This document shows, piece after piece, positions 17,708 to 27,722 of a DNA stretch of 64,000 nt (positions within the stretch are counted from its first letter, which is position 1; every line of letters begins with the position of its first letter). The notes below the pieces were generated by a model. The model ran no database searches. It saw only the letters and a program-made list of their open reading frames with translations, and was not told the DNA's origin. Made by a program: the position numbers and the translations under genes. This DNA is from Pelagibaculum spongiae (GTDB taxonomy: Bacteria; Pseudomonadota; Gammaproteobacteria; Enterobacterales; Pelagibaculaceae): contig NZ_QDDL01000007.1 of assembly GCF_003097315.1 (NCBI RefSeq), forward strand, positions 62,001-126,000, written 5' to 3'.

Positions 17708-18223
17708 TTATTGCATCACAAAATTGGTAAACAATAATTTTTCAATTATTGGTAAGTTTTGAGATTGCATTACGCCATTCACTGCATCCTGTGCTTTTTG
17801 GCGCAACACTTCCATACTCTGAGAGTCTTTCAACTCTTCAGGGTTTTGCTCAGAAAACAAGCTCAACAATCGATTCTGAATTAGTGGCATGTGTTTTTTA
17901 ACTGCTTCTATTGCTTGCGGACTTCTCGCCAGAACATCTGCATGTATCTGTAAAAAACGAACACCTGCACTACCATCAAAGTTCACTACAAAAGGCGGCC
18001 TAATAGGATAATAAATAGCCGTTTGCGGAACAGCAGCCTGTTGCTGAGCAGACTGTTCGGCTTCTGCACTGGCTGAATCGTCAGGTGCGCCTCGTAAGAA
18101 GAACCACCATCCAGCAGCACCACCGCCAATTAGCAATAGAATCAATACGACGATAATAATTAACTTTTTCTTACCCATACCTTTTTCAACTTCCCCACTT
18201 AAGTCGACTTCTATATCCGCCAT
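17708..18223 (-). CDS. fliL: Flagellar basal body protein FliL
   Basis: A 171-residue single-pass membrane protein (KKLIIIVVLILLLIGGGAAGWWFF near residues 18-42) with a periplasmic stomatin-like domain ending in the conserved LLFTNFVMQ. FliL surrounds the stator and affects torque. It follows fliK with a 183-bp gap that lacks a clear promoter motif. Confidence 0.94.
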   Translation of the reverse strand: MADIEVDLSGEVEKGMGKKKLIIIVVLILLLIGGGAAGWWFFLRGAPDDSASAEAEQSAQQQAAVPQTAIYYPIRPPFVVNFDGSAGVRFLQIHADVLARSPQAIEAVKKHMPLIQNRLLSLFSEQNPEELKDSQSMEVLRQKAQDAVNGVMQSQNLPIIEKLLFTNFVMQ

Positions 18224-18406
18224 TTTTATCGTCTCTTCGGCAACTTATGACAAACTGACAACAATTTACTGACGCTTATCCGGTGAATATTGCTACAACA
18301 GGCTTCAATATTCAGAGATCCAAATACCATTATTTAAAAAAATAATTTGCCATCGACATTTCTTTTTTGATTTGTCTTAAGCAGATTCAGTTGAGATAGG
18401 CTTGCT

Positions 18407-19669
18407 TTAAGCATAAAAATCCAGACCATTATCAGCTGGTGCAATCTCTACTTCCTGCCAACCATCTTGATCTTGCAGGTCATCAGTAGACACTATTTGC
18501 TGACTCTCTGAACTCCCATCGCCACCCGAGTAAGCGTCGTTGTCAGTATTTTCGCCAGTATGCCCAGCTTGCCCTGAATCAACATTGACCTCTCCCAGGT
18601 TTAGCTGCTGACGGTCGAACAATTCTCTTAAACGGGGCAACGCTTGATCCAATACTTCCTTAGTTGCCATATGAGGTGCAGTGAAATGCAAACTGGCTTG
18701 ATCACCATCCATTTCAACTCGAATTCTTAAAGGTCCTAATTCGGATGGATGTATCTCGATATCAGCTTGTTGCATATTGCGCGCCATCATCACCATAATT
18801 TTGTCATTTAATTGACTAGCAATGGCTTTTGGTTCGGCGTGCATTTGCAAAGGGCTACCTTCAACAGATGATTGACTAGAGAGCGCTTGAGATGACGCAG
18901 TCACTGATGAAGGTTGACTATAAAGCCCAGCTCCCTCTAGCGATAGATCCCCAGTTACTGCTGCAGAAGATGCTGATAATTTAATAGCGTCAGCGGCAGA
19001 TTTCATTTGATCCAGTAATGGCTTTAGATCTAATGACTTTTCATTATTATCAGACTTCAGCTTTAGTTCTGAATCCAAACCAGACCATTCTTTTTTAGCC
19101 GAGCCATCTAAATTTAAGTCATCTAATTCAGCTGAAAAATCACCGTTCTTTGCTTTGGCAGAAAACCCCATACCACCAACATCACTGGTTGCTTCATTCT
19201 TTGTCTGCGTCAATAAATTGTCTTTTAAGCGACTTTGCTGCAAAACAGATAAAGCAACTGTTTGTTCAGACTTTGCAGCTTCACCATATAATATCTGTTT
19301 ATTTTCTGACTTACTGATGTCACGAGACTGCCGAAGTAGATTTAATAGCGGATTTATTTCATCCATCCCATCAAGCGCCATATCCTCTGACGATTCAACT
19401 GTCTCAGTGGATTCTTCAGCTTCTAATATTTTTAGTAAATCATGCGCTTCATTTTCTGCTGATCCGGACAATACCTCGATTGTGTCGTTGTTACCTGAAG
19501 CTGTATCCGCAAACTCAGCGTCATTCACCCCTGCTGTCGTTGTAGAAGCTTCTTTTGCAGTATTCTGAAATATATCGGAAAATCGCCCACTGCTTTCAGT
19601 AGCATTGGTCGTATTTTTAATTTCTGGGCTTGTTTCAGCAGCCGCAACTGCCGTGACAGAATTAAGCAC
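18407..19669 (-). CDS. fliK: Flagellar hook-length control protein FliK
   Basis: About 420 residues, low-complexity Ser/Glu/Asp-rich N-terminal two thirds, then the conserved C-terminal domain: ADIEIHPSELGPLRIRVEMDGDQASLHFTAPH followed by LRELFDRQQLNLGEVNVDSG, which contacts FlhB to switch export specificity. No ATG is available near the N-terminus: a GTG at 19669 has GAGG 5 nt upstream and is my choice; a TTG at 19696 is the longest option. A near-perfect sigma-54 promoter lies just upstream, so fliK begins a transcription unit of its own. Confidence 0.9.
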   Translation of the reverse strand: MLNSVTAVAAAETSPEIKNTTNATESSGRFSDIFQNTAKEASTTTAGVNDAEFADTASGNNDTIEVLSGSAENEAHDLLKILEAEESTETVESSEDMALDGMDEINPLLNLLRQSRDISKSENKQILYGEAAKSEQTVALSVLQQSRLKDNLLTQTKNEATSDVGGMGFSAKAKNGDFSAELDDLNLDGSAKKEWSGLDSELKLKSDNNEKSLDLKPLLDQMKSAADAIKLSASSAAVTGDLSLEGAGLYSQPSSVTASSQALSSQSSVEGSPLQMHAEPKAIASQLNDKIMVMMARNMQQADIEIHPSELGPLRIRVEMDGDQASLHFTAPHMATKEVLDQALPRLRELFDRQQLNLGEVNVDSGQAGHTGENTDNDAYSGGDGSSESQQIVSTDDLQDQDGWQEVEIAPADNGLDFYA

Positions 19670-19731
19670 CCTTGCCTCACTTTTGCTGACCAGCAATAAA
19701 AGTCAATTGAACCGTATTATGTGGGTTACAG

Positions 19732-19748
19732 AGCAAGGAGTGTGCCAA
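19732..19748 (-). promoter_or_regulatory. Sigma-54 promoter of fliK
   Basis: Minus-strand TTGGCACACTCCTTGCT matches the TGGCAC-N5-TTGCW consensus at every position. It lies 63-79 bp before the GTG start of fliK, well placed for RpoN/FleQ control of the fliK-flhB unit. Confidence 0.9.
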
Positions 19749-19837
19749 GATAATAATGACAATTTTACGGCACTATTTTCGGTACTATTTGCGGTACTAA
19801 AGGGCTGACTTTTGTTAAAAAGTCATATTTCAGACAC

Positions 19838-19867
19838 AAAAAAGACAGCCCTTTAGCTGCCTTTTTT
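19838..19867 (-). terminator. Terminator after the Hpt gene
   Basis: On the minus strand GGCAGC and GCTGTC (one G-T pair) enclose a 6-nt loop and are followed by TTTTTT. It separates the fliE-Hpt unit from the fliK promoter. Confidence 0.75.
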
Positions 19868-19897
19868 AAATTCGATGTTTTTTCATTTTTTAAAACT

Positions 19898-20248
19898 TTA
19901 CAAGAAAACTTCCATTAACTGGCAAACTGTTGATCGCTCTTTACCAATCATATCCAGAATCATTTCAATTGAATCCATTTCACCGGCCTTAACTTGAACT
20001 TCTAGCTGCTGACAAAATTCACTCAATGAGACTGCACCTACATTACTGCTACTGCCTTTTAAACTATGCACATCTCTCGACAAGGCAACCATATCACCTG
20101 CAACCCAATGATCTCGCATAGATTCAAATCTGTGCAAAGAGTCAGAAACAAAAGTGCTAATTAACAGAGAAAAATCCTTTCCCATTATATCCTGCAATTC
20201 ATCCAGAACCTCATTGTCCAGATGCTGCATTTCACTTTGCCCTATCAT
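19898..20248 (-). CDS. Hpt-domain phosphotransfer protein in the flagellar operon
   Basis: About 116 residues forming one histidine-phosphotransfer four-helix domain; the active-site block HSLKGSSSNVGA is intact. No other domain. It sits between fliJ and fliK, where related marine and Pseudomonas-like bacteria often have regulatory inserts. It presumably relays phosphate between a sensor and a response regulator controlling motility, but neither partner is in the window. The start at 20248 has GGGG 6 nt upstream. Confidence 0.88.
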   Translation of the reverse strand: MIGQSEMQHLDNEVLDELQDIMGKDFSLLISTFVSDSLHRFESMRDHWVAGDMVALSRDVHSLKGSSSNVGAVSLSEFCQQLEVQVKAGEMDSIEMILDMIGKERSTVCQLMEVFL

Positions 20249-20374
20249 GTGCATCCCCGCAGGTGAACATATCCCTATGATATAAAGTGAATTATGGCAG
20301 CAGATTACAGTCTGGCCAGATAAAATCGTAATTTAGCGCACATCTTTTTACCAAATACGCCGAAAAACAGACAA

Positions 20375-20818
20375 CTACTCACTTTCTGCAAATGAACGGA
20401 AGCGCCGCATTGCAAAATCATCAGCTTCTCTTTGCTGTTTTTTCACTTCAATTTTCACAACGGTATCCCGACGTCTCTGGCGTAATAAGTTAAGGCTTTC
20501 ATAATCCTTACGCTTATCTTGTAAATCACCCACACACTGATTAACTCGCAAATCACTGGCTTGATAATGATCCGACTGTTGTGACACTGCGGTATGTAGC
20601 TGGTTAAGAAATTGGCGGTAAGCGATCAGCTTTTGTGGGTTCATGCCACAGCCTGCACGAAAATTGAAGCTCTCACGGTATTCGTCAGCGAAGCCTTCTA
20701 ATTGATTCAGTTTGGCTTGCTCACTCGCCATTACGGTTCGTGCATCACCCAATTGCCGCTGCGCCTGTGTTTTACGATCTTCTGCCAGATCGATTAAGGT
20801 TTCTAAACCATCGCTCAT
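20375..20818 (-). CDS. fliJ: Flagellar export chaperone FliJ
   Basis: A 147-residue, mostly alpha-helical coiled-coil protein, charged and Gln/Arg-rich, with the C-terminal block RRRDTVVKIEVKKQQREADDFAMRRF typical of FliJ, which links the FliI ATPase to FlhA. AGGAG 7 nt before the ATG at 20818 decides the start against a longer frame to 20848. It follows fliI closely. Confidence 0.93.
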   Translation of the reverse strand: MSDGLETLIDLAEDRKTQAQRQLGDARTVMASEQAKLNQLEGFADEYRESFNFRAGCGMNPQKLIAYRQFLNQLHTAVSQQSDHYQASDLRVNQCVGDLQDKRKDYESLNLLRQRRRDTVVKIEVKKQQREADDFAMRRFRSFAESE

Positions 20819-20877
20819 AAAATAACTCCTTTTCTGGTCGTATAGCATTGCCCTAGCTTATGCTCGACCCATCAAAA

Positions 20878-22212
20878 TTAACTGGCTGAATTCATTAACT
20901 GCTGAAGCTGTGAGCTACTCTGTTCAAAATTGGATGAATGTCTAAAATCTTGCTGCAAGAACTCTTTAATTTTCGGCATTAATGCAATAGCTTGATCGAC
21001 TTGTGAATCACTGCCCTGTTTATAAGCACCGACACTGATCAGGTCACGGCTCTGACTCCAGGCACTGAACATGCTTTTTAACTGCAAAGCCAACTGCTGC
21101 TGCTCCGGTGTAACCACTTGGTTCATTACCCGACTAACCGAGGCTTCAATATCAATTGCCGGATAATGACCCGACTCAGCTAAATGCCGCGATAGCACCA
21201 TATGACCGTCTAAAATACCCCGCGCCGAATCGGCAATTGGATCTTGTTGGTCATCGCCTTCAGTGAGTACGGTATAAATCGCAGTAATCGATCCACCACC
21301 AGGCAACCCGTTACCGGCTCTTTCTACCAACGCCGGTAATTTGGCAAATACTGAAGGCGGATAACCGCGAGTAGCAGGCGGTTCACCAATCGCTAAAGCT
21401 AACTCGCGCTGTGCCTGAGCAAATCGGGTTAAAGAATCCATTAGCAACAACACATTCAGGCCTTGATCACGGAAATATTCGGCAATTGCGGTCGCGGTCA
21501 TGGCGCCTTGTAAACGCATTAAAGGGGATTCATCGGCCGGAGCAGCAACCACTACAGAGCGGCGCAAACCTTCAGGCCCTAAAATATGGTCAATAAATTC
21601 TTTAACTTCTCGGCCACGTTCTCCGATCAGCCCAACCACAATCACATCGGCTTCGGTATGGCGAGTCATCATTCCAAGCAAAACACTTTTACCAACGCCA
21701 GTACCGGCAAAAAGCCCCATCCGCTGGCCTCGCCCGACCGTTAACAAAGCATTAATTGCCCGAATTCCGACATCGAGTGGTTTTTCAATTGGTGCCCGGC
21801 CTAATGGATTAATCGGCTTACCGGTTAGCGAAGCTTTTTGGGCGCCGATTAATGGACCTTTTCCATCTAGCGGTTTACCTGCGCCATCTAATACTCGGCC
21901 TAACAACATATCGCCCACCGGAACCGATGCAGTTTCTCCAGTAGGAATAATTTTTGCGCCGGGTGTTAAACCTTCAATTGGTCCAATTGGCATTAAAAAT
22001 AATTTATTGGTATCAAAACCAACTACTTCAGCCATCGATGATTCGCCCGAGGCAGACTCGACCTTGCAACGACTACCCACCGGGCTAACGCAACCTTGTG
22101 CTTCCAGAGTCAAACCAACCATGCGAGTTAATTTCCCACTCACTTGCAAGCCACTTTTACTCGACTCAATATCTTGACGGCGAGCCTGTAACTTTTTAAT
22201 TAAATCTTGCAT
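20878..22212 (-). CDS. fliI: Flagellum-specific ATPase FliI
   Basis: A 444-residue F1-beta-like ATPase of the export apparatus. Walker [12 protein letters not shown], Walker [19 protein letters not shown], and the [18 protein letters not shown] block are all present. The C-terminus is slightly Ser/Gln-rich. It overlaps fliH by one base and hydrolyses ATP to support substrate unfolding with FliH and FliJ. Confidence 0.98.
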   Translation of the reverse strand: MQDLIKKLQARRQDIESSKSGLQVSGKLTRMVGLTLEAQGCVSPVGSRCKVESASGESSMAEVVGFDTNKLFLMPIGPIEGLTPGAKIIPTGETASVPVGDMLLGRVLDGAGKPLDGKGPLIGAQKASLTGKPINPLGRAPIEKPLDVGIRAINALLTVGRGQRMGLFAGTGVGKSVLLGMMTRHTEADVIVVGLIGERGREVKEFIDHILGPEGLRRSVVVAAPADESPLMRLQGAMTATAIAEYFRDQGLNVLLLMDSLTRFAQAQRELALAIGEPPATRGYPPSVFAKLPALVERAGNGLPGGGSITAIYTVLTEGDDQQDPIADSARGILDGHMVLSRHLAESGHYPAIDIEASVSRVMNQVVTPEQQQLALQLKSMFSAWSQSRDLISVGAYKQGSDSQVDQAIALMPKIKEFLQQDFRHSSNFEQSSSQLQQLMNSAS

Positions 22213-23090
22213 TAAAGCGCTCCAGAAGAATCAAGCAAGCTGGCGGCGATAGCGCTATAACGCTGCTCTAAAGTGGCATCGACTTCAGATACATTTCGAG
22301 ATACACGACAGCCGCCGCGAGTAATCTCCGGATCCATTTCCAAAACCCAATTGGCGGCTTCTGCCGGCGCTAATTGCTGAATTAATTCGACGTCCTGGGG
22401 ATGTAAATAAATAGTGACCGGCTGTTCATCTGACTGAGCATTTTTTGCTTGGTTTAGCAGCTTTAATGATTCATGAATTACGGCCAAAATTTGTTCCGGC
22501 GCAATTTTTAATTGTTGGCCAATTACCTGGCGAGAAATACAGTCAACCATTTGCAAAATTTCTTGCTGCAATTGATCAAGCTGCGAATTTGAATTAGTAG
22601 CATCTGACCCTGACAACCAGCCTTGTTTCAAGCTACTTATCAGCTGAGAAAATTCGACTCGCTGCTGTTGCAACAATTGCTGCTGCTCTGCTTGAGCTTG
22701 CTCTAAACCTTGCATTCGCCCCTGTTCAATACCTTGAGCTAAACCTTGCCCCATGCCTTGCTGAAAGCCTTTTTCAAAAGCAACTTCCTTACCTTTAATA
22801 AGCCCTTCTTTAAAGCCTGTTTTACTGGCGTTTTGACGCACGTCTTTTATCTGCTGGCGGATTTTTGATTGCTGCAACTGTTTTTTTTGTTGCACAGATT
22901 TTTGTTGTATCTGATTAACCGCCGGTTTGAGACCCAACTCAGAACGCGCCTGAACCAGCTGTTCTTTCTGCTGATCTTTCCAATTCTCCACTACCGGGCC
23001 ATTAACTGAGGGCAAATCCCAACTGGTTAATTCAGTGACATCTTCAGCAGCGATAACACCTGAGGTTTGCTCTTTGTTGCTGATCAGCAT
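22212..23090 (-). CDS. fliH: Flagellar assembly protein FliH
   Basis: A 292-residue regulator of FliI. N-terminal region Gln-rich; the central segment carries Gly-x-x-x-Gly repeats ([20 protein letters not shown]-type helix), a FliH hallmark; the C-terminal domain ([35 protein letters not shown]) matches the V-ATPase stalk-like fold. It overlaps fliG. Confidence 0.93.
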   Translation of the reverse strand: MLISNKEQTSGVIAAEDVTELTSWDLPSVNGPVVENWKDQQKEQLVQARSELGLKPAVNQIQQKSVQQKKQLQQSKIRQQIKDVRQNASKTGFKEGLIKGKEVAFEKGFQQGMGQGLAQGIEQGRMQGLEQAQAEQQQLLQQQRVEFSQLISSLKQGWLSGSDATNSNSQLDQLQQEILQMVDCISRQVIGQQLKIAPEQILAVIHESLKLLNQAKNAQSDEQPVTIYLHPQDVELIQQLAPAEAANWVLEMDPEITRGGCRVSRNVSEVDATLEQRYSAIAASLLDSSGAL

Positions 23091-24136
23091 CAGAGCATCT
23101 CCTCGCCTTTACCAGCGAGTGTAATTTCACCAGAATCTGCCATACGTTTAGCAATCGAAATAATTTCTTTTTGCGCACCTTCAACTTCAGACAGTTTAAC
23201 AGGCCCTTTGTTATCCAGATCTTCACGCAAGAATTCAGCCGCACGTTTACCCATATTGCCGAAGATTTTCTCGCGAATGGTTTCATCTGCACCCTTCAAG
23301 GCCAGCACCAGCGTTTCAGATTCAACTTCACGCAACAGTGCTTGAATACCGCGGCTATCAATGTCGCCAATGTTGTCAAAGACAAACATCAAATCTTCAA
23401 TCTGAACGCCAAGCTCTTCATCAATTTCACGGATCGCATCCATTAATGGCGCTTCCATACTTGAATCGAGGAAGTTCAGCATATCCGCCACAGTTTTGAC
23501 GCCACCCATGCCAGAAGTTTGTCCACCAGCGCTGCCATTGACGAAATGCTTTTCCATAATGTCGTTCAATTCTTGCAGTGCAATTGGCTGAATGGTGTCT
23601 AATGAAGCCACTCGCCGCACAATATCCAACTGGACTTTTTCACCGAAGAACGACAACACTTCTGCTGCTTGGTCTGGCTCTAAATAAGCCACCATAATTG
23701 CCTGAATCTGCGGGTGCTCGTAACGGATAATATCTGCTACCTGGCGGGCATCCATCCACTTCAAGGTATCTAGTCCCTTAGTGTTGGCACCAATCAGAAT
23801 TCGATCCATCACTGAGCCGGCTTTTTCTTCACCCAGCGCCTGAGTCAGCATTTTCTTAATGTATTCATCCGAGCCCATACCGAGGCTGGTTTGGCCTTCA
23901 ACATTGGCCATGAATGCATCTAAAACACCCGAAATCGCTTCGCGCTTTACATCTTTCAAACTGGCCATCGCGATACCAATTTGTTGTACTTCTTTGGGCT
24001 CAAACTGCTTCATTACTTCAGCAGCGCCTTCTTCACCAATCGTCATCAGCAATAGCGCAACGCGATCTACGCCAGCCATGCCTTTAATTGCATCAAGCCC
24101 TGTAGCATCACTCGTTGCCAGTTCATTTTCAGCCAT
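23090..24136 (-). CDS. fliG: Flagellar motor switch protein FliG
   Basis: A 348-residue rotor protein that contacts the stator. The N-terminal VDRVALLLMTIGEEGAAEVMKQF, middle EHPQIQAIMVAYLEP (EHPQ motif) and C-terminal torque helix region (DIDSRGIQALLREVESETLVLALKGADE) are intact. It follows fliF with one base between. Confidence 0.97.
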   Translation of the reverse strand: MAENELATSDATGLDAIKGMAGVDRVALLLMTIGEEGAAEVMKQFEPKEVQQIGIAMASLKDVKREAISGVLDAFMANVEGQTSLGMGSDEYIKKMLTQALGEEKAGSVMDRILIGANTKGLDTLKWMDARQVADIIRYEHPQIQAIMVAYLEPDQAAEVLSFFGEKVQLDIVRRVASLDTIQPIALQELNDIMEKHFVNGSAGGQTSGMGGVKTVADMLNFLDSSMEAPLMDAIREIDEELGVQIEDLMFVFDNIGDIDSRGIQALLREVESETLVLALKGADETIREKIFGNMGKRAAEFLREDLDNKGPVKLSEVEGAQKEIISIAKRMADSGEITLAGKGEEML

Positions 24137-24137
24137 G

Positions 24138-25859
24138 TTACTCGCCCTCCTTCATCCATTGGCGCAGCACTATGGCTACTCGACCTGGGTCATCCATCGC
24201 CAGCGCTTTAATTGCATTTAATTGCGCTTGATAACTATCTTCTGGCGCCGGTAATTGCAGGTCGGTTGAACCGGTTAAGGTAATTTTGTCATCGCGTAAA
24301 TCGCCATTTTCATCCAGTAAATCGGGGTCTAATTCGTGCTCTGCCGGTAATTTATTGGTATCGCCTGCCAGACCGCGCATTACAGGCCGCAGCAAACCAA
24401 ACACCAGAATCAAAACCACTAACAATGCCAACAAATAACGCATCACACTTGGGTCTAATAACATTTGATACCAAGGTGCTGCTTCTGGAATTATTTCTTG
24501 GGGCAATGGTGCAAAAGCGGTATTAATGACTGTGACGCTATCGCCACGATTTTGACTAAATCCAACCGCATCTCGTACCAGTGCGGTAATTCGATCTAAT
24601 TGCTGGGTAGTCAGTGCAGTCTGCTGGGTTTCGCCATTAACGATTTGTTTAAAATCATCGATGACTACAGCCACTGATAGACGACTTAATGAGCCGACAG
24701 GGCCGCGTACATAACTGACAGTACGATCCACTTCATAGTTCTTGGTTCCCTGTCGAGATTTCTTAAGTGGAACTACTGCACCCTCAGCACCCTCAGCAGC
24801 AGCCTGTTCTGGCGCAACACTACCACCGGGAGGTTGGTTGCTTAATGCACCTGGAATGCCTCCATTGAGACTATCGCCAACTTTTTCTTCTTCATTCCAT
24901 TGCTCACTACGAACTGCCGACTGATTCGGGTTATATTTTTCTTCTGCCCGTTCTGCCGAAGAAAAATCCATATCAGCCGTTACCTGAGTTTTAAACGCTT
25001 TATCACCTAAAACCGGCCGTAAAATATCCTGAATTCGCTCAATGTAGGCTTGCTCTACTTTTTTTCGATAATCAAACTGGCGCTCAGAAACTTCTAATGG
25101 ATCTTTTTCAATATCGGATGACAATAAGCGACCGCGTTGATCAACCACCGTCACTTTATCGGCAGTTAATTCAGGAATACTGGTTGAAACCATATTAACG
25201 ATCGCTTGAACCTGAGATCTTTCAAGTCGACGGCCGCTAATTAAATCAAGCATTACAGAAGCACTGGGCTTACGACGATCACGAATAAATACCGCATCAC
25301 GTGGCACCGCTAGGTGAATACGCGCACTTCTTACCGCATCTAAACTGGTAATAGTGGTTGCCAGCTCCTGCTGCAACGAATGCATATAGCGCTTACGCTC
25401 CATAAACATTGAAGTACCCAGCGAAGACTCTTCCTGCTGCATTGCTGCAAAACCAGTAGTGGGTGTTGATGGCACACCTTCAGCCGCCAGTTTTAAACGA
25501 ACACTTTGCAGCTTTTCAGCATCAACCATTAAAAACCCAGTTGATTGATCAACGCTATAAGGGAAGCGAAGTCTTTCCATCGCATCCATTACTTCGGTCA
25601 TTTGCTGATTATCTAACCGAGTAAACAACACTCTTTTTTCTGGCTGCTGCGACCATAAAACGACTGCTACGCCTAAAGCGACACTAGCAGCTAAACCAAC
25701 CATCAACCCCAATTGACGTAAAATTGGCAGCTCGGAAATACCAGTCCACAACGCCGCCAGTTTTCCTAAAAAACCTGGCAATGGAATTTTGCGATCAGGC
25801 GCGGGCGAGCCCGCTTGAATATTAGTGTCAGCAGTGGCTGCTGCAGTTGAATCCGCCAT
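24138..25859 (-). CDS. fliF: Flagellar MS-ring protein FliF
   Basis: A 573-residue protein with two membrane helices (QLGLMVGLAASVALGVAVVLW near 50-70, and YLLALLVVLILVFGLL near 455-470) flanking the periplasmic ring-building motifs (LAVPRDAVFIRDRRKPSASVML, KNYEVDRTVSY). The C-terminal DDPGRVAIVLRQWMKEGE binds FliG. Export base of the flagellum. Confidence 0.97.
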   Translation of the reverse strand: MADSTAAATADTNIQAGSPAPDRKIPLPGFLGKLAALWTGISELPILRQLGLMVGLAASVALGVAVVLWSQQPEKRVLFTRLDNQQMTEVMDAMERLRFPYSVDQSTGFLMVDAEKLQSVRLKLAAEGVPSTPTTGFAAMQQEESSLGTSMFMERKRYMHSLQQELATTITSLDAVRSARIHLAVPRDAVFIRDRRKPSASVMLDLISGRRLERSQVQAIVNMVSTSIPELTADKVTVVDQRGRLLSSDIEKDPLEVSERQFDYRKKVEQAYIERIQDILRPVLGDKAFKTQVTADMDFSSAERAEEKYNPNQSAVRSEQWNEEEKVGDSLNGGIPGALSNQPPGGSVAPEQAAAEGAEGAVVPLKKSRQGTKNYEVDRTVSYVRGPVGSLSRLSVAVVIDDFKQIVNGETQQTALTTQQLDRITALVRDAVGFSQNRGDSVTVINTAFAPLPQEIIPEAAPWYQMLLDPSVMRYLLALLVVLILVFGLLRPVMRGLAGDTNKLPAEHELDPDLLDENGDLRDDKITLTGSTDLQLPAPEDSYQAQLNAIKALAMDDPGRVAIVLRQWMKEGE

Positions 25860-25872
25860 TAGTTACTACCCA

Positions 25873-26247
25873 TTACACTGGCATGTTCATGATGTCTTGA
25901 TATGCGCTAACCAGACGGTTTCGCACTTGAAGAGTGGTTTCAAAAGCCAAAGAAGACTTCTGGCTTTCCAGCATCACCCGCCCAATATCAATTGAAGGAT
26001 CGCCCTGCTCATAGCGGGTGGCGGTCATGTTGGAATGTTTTTGAATGTCGTTGACGTTATTAATCGCCCGGGAAAACAGCTGGCTAAAATCAGCTTTTTG
26101 TATCGCTGGTGCTTGCCCAGTCAGCCCTTGAAGGCCCATTTGCTCGCTTAATCCAGCAACTGCCTTTGGACCAGGGTTAACCTGATGAACCTGGCTTTGC
26201 AGATTTCGCAATTGCGCTAGCATTGGACTGGTTTCGATACCGCTCAT
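25873..26247 (-). CDS. fliE: Flagellar hook-basal body complex protein FliE
   Basis: About 124 residues; the C-terminal half (FSQLFSRAINNVNDIQKHSNMTATRYEQGDPSIDIGRVMLESQKSS, seen in parts) is the family signature, ending in VSAYQDIMNMPV. FliE joins the MS ring to the rod. The ATG at 26247 has AGGGA 8 nt upstream; an ATG at 26253 is too close to it. First gene of the operon, behind a sigma-54 promoter. Confidence 0.95.
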   Translation of the reverse strand: MSGIETSPMLAQLRNLQSQVHQVNPGPKAVAGLSEQMGLQGLTGQAPAIQKADFSQLFSRAINNVNDIQKHSNMTATRYEQGDPSIDIGRVMLESQKSSLAFETTLQVRNRLVSAYQDIMNMPV

Positions 26248-26293
26248 TTCCATTATCCCTGAAGTCGAAATTCCGACAGACTAACCAAGGATA

Positions 26294-26310
26294 TTCAACA
26301 AGCGTGCCAA
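26294..26310 (-). promoter_or_regulatory. Sigma-54 promoter of the fliE operon
   Basis: Minus-strand TTGGCACGCTTGTTGAA: the -24 element TGGCACG is perfect, the -12 element TTGAA differs from TTGCA by one base, and the spacing is right. It lies 47-63 bp before the fliE start. Confidence 0.82.
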
Positions 26311-26433
26311 GACTGCCAACAAATTGATTTACAGGAATTTAATAAGCGCGGAAGGTTTTTTTGACGCATAAACCGAGTAGCTAATGCGAAGATTTGGCGG
26401 TGATCATAATTAAACTAGGAGCTAGCCAGACTG

Positions 26434-26799
26434 TTATTGATATTGCCCACGTAGACCAATCAAATTACCAAAGGGATCTTTGAACTGACAAATACCTAGG
26501 CCGTTTTCAATTGCCATCGGACCGCGATACAGCTTAGCGCCTAAATGCTCAAATTGCTGCATTGCGATGCTTAAATCCTCAACCGACCAATACAGAACCG
26601 TACCAAATGCACCCGCTGCGACTTTGCTATCTGAAGGCACCATTTCTAATTGAAACCCATCAATATCTAAAACAGTAAAATCAAATTCAGCCACATAATT
26701 ACGCTGCGCACGCGGGAACGCTTTCTGGTACCAATCTAAAGCAGCGGGTATATTATCAACATAAAGAAATAACGCCGCCGGTTTTACTTCACTAGACAT
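26434..26799 (-). CDS. VOC (glyoxalase/bleomycin-resistance-like) family protein
   Basis: A 121-residue vicinal-oxygen-chelate protein: AALFLYVDNIPAALDWYQKAFP at the start and KDPFGNLIGLRG at the end are the usual beta-alpha-beta modules. The role could be a metal-dependent lyase, dioxygenase or binding protein; nothing here picks one. It stands alone. Confidence 0.8.
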   Translation of the reverse strand: MSSEVKPAALFLYVDNIPAALDWYQKAFPRAQRNYVAEFDFTVLDIDGFQLEMVPSDSKVAAGAFGTVLYWSVEDLSIAMQQFEHLGAKLYRGPMAIENGLGICQFKDPFGNLIGLRGQYQ

Positions 26800-26899
26800 A
26801 TTCTTAACTCAATGTGTTATTTATTAAATGAAATGTGCTGGTTGTTAAATAGACGAACCTTTGGCAATGGTTCGCAGATACAACTGATTATTGAACCAG

Positions 26900-27385
26900 T
26901 CAGCCAAGATAATCATGAGTTATTTCCCAAGCTCGATCCATAGTAATGCCGCTTTCTTGGGCCAAATACAATGGATGGTCTGATTGATCCAATACTACTA
27001 GTGGGCGCTGACCACTGCCTTGGAAGTGGACCATGGTTTTTAGGCTGAGCGTTGAAATACCGTCATACTTTAATTCATTTGCCAGACTGCCAATGAAAGG
27101 GCCAATTTCATTAGTGTCATAATTATCTAGGTAGTTGGCAAAATGCGCTTTCTCTTGGGAAATCCAAATACCAAACCCAAGATGCTCCTCACTTTCTAAT
27201 ACAGGGATGAGTAAAACAGCACGAATAAAAAAATGTTGCTTGTCTATCGCACACAAATCAGAATCCAATATAACTCGTGCATCTCGTTCTTCTTCAGCAA
27301 TGGATTGAGCATGCTCTGGCTGGTCGAATGTTAAATCTTGCATGTGATCATGCGTTTCTCCACAGCAGGCACATTTGTATTGCAC
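26900..27385 (-). CDS. DUF2199 domain protein
   Basis: A 161-residue protein beginning with a zinc-knuckle-like CACCGETH and followed by the DUF2199 pattern (DSDLCAIDKQHFFIRAVLLIPV, FGIWIS, HPLYLAQESGITMDRAWEI). Starts at GTG 27385 behind AAGGAG. Function unknown for the whole family. Confidence 0.85.
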   Translation of the reverse strand: MQYKCACCGETHDHMQDLTFDQPEHAQSIAEEERDARVILDSDLCAIDKQHFFIRAVLLIPVLESEEHLGFGIWISQEKAHFANYLDNYDTNEIGPFIGSLANELKYDGISTLSLKTMVHFQGSGQRPLVVLDQSDHPLYLAQESGITMDRAWEITHDYLG

Positions 27386-27530
27386 TTGGATATCTCCTTA
27401 AACAATCATCTATGTAGTTGTAGAACCAACATTCGCTATAGCCGGATCGCTTGATAACAAAAGTTTGTTGCTATCTGCAAGGTTTCATTCTGCCGTACTT
27501 GGCACGGCCATTAAACACAAGCATCAAGCA

Positions 27531-27722
27531 TCAAGCATCATCTTCACTGCGAACCAATACCTCTAACGAATCTTCCAAGGCGGAAACTGAAAATACAATA
27601 GGCTTGCAGCAAACCTGACAATCTTCAACATATTGATTGCCTATGTCTTCAAAATCAATCAACACATCAATTTTTTCACCACAATAGGGGCAATCAACTG
27701 AACGTTCACTTAACGAATTCAT
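27531..27722 (-). CDS. CPXCG-motif cysteine-rich small protein
   Basis: A 63-residue protein with VDCPYCGEKIDVLID near the N-terminus and a second Cys group (CQVCC), a two-pair zinc-binding pattern. The family is widespread in gammaproteobacteria and has no assigned function. AGGAT precedes the ATG. Acidic C-terminus. Confidence 0.88.
   Translation of the reverse strand: MNSLSERSVDCPYCGEKIDVLIDFEDIGNQYVEDCQVCCKPIVFSVSALEDSLEVLVRSEDDA

Noticed and set aside
18224-18406. Search for a sigma-54 promoter before fliL
   Set aside because: TTGC-like sequence is present but without a TGGCAC element at the right spacing; fliL is more likely read through from fliK.
21500-22177. 225-codon plus-strand frame opposite fliI
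   Set aside because: Long only because fliI codon use leaves the opposite frame open; composition (Pro/Ser/Arg-rich) and lack of start signals mark it as a shadow.
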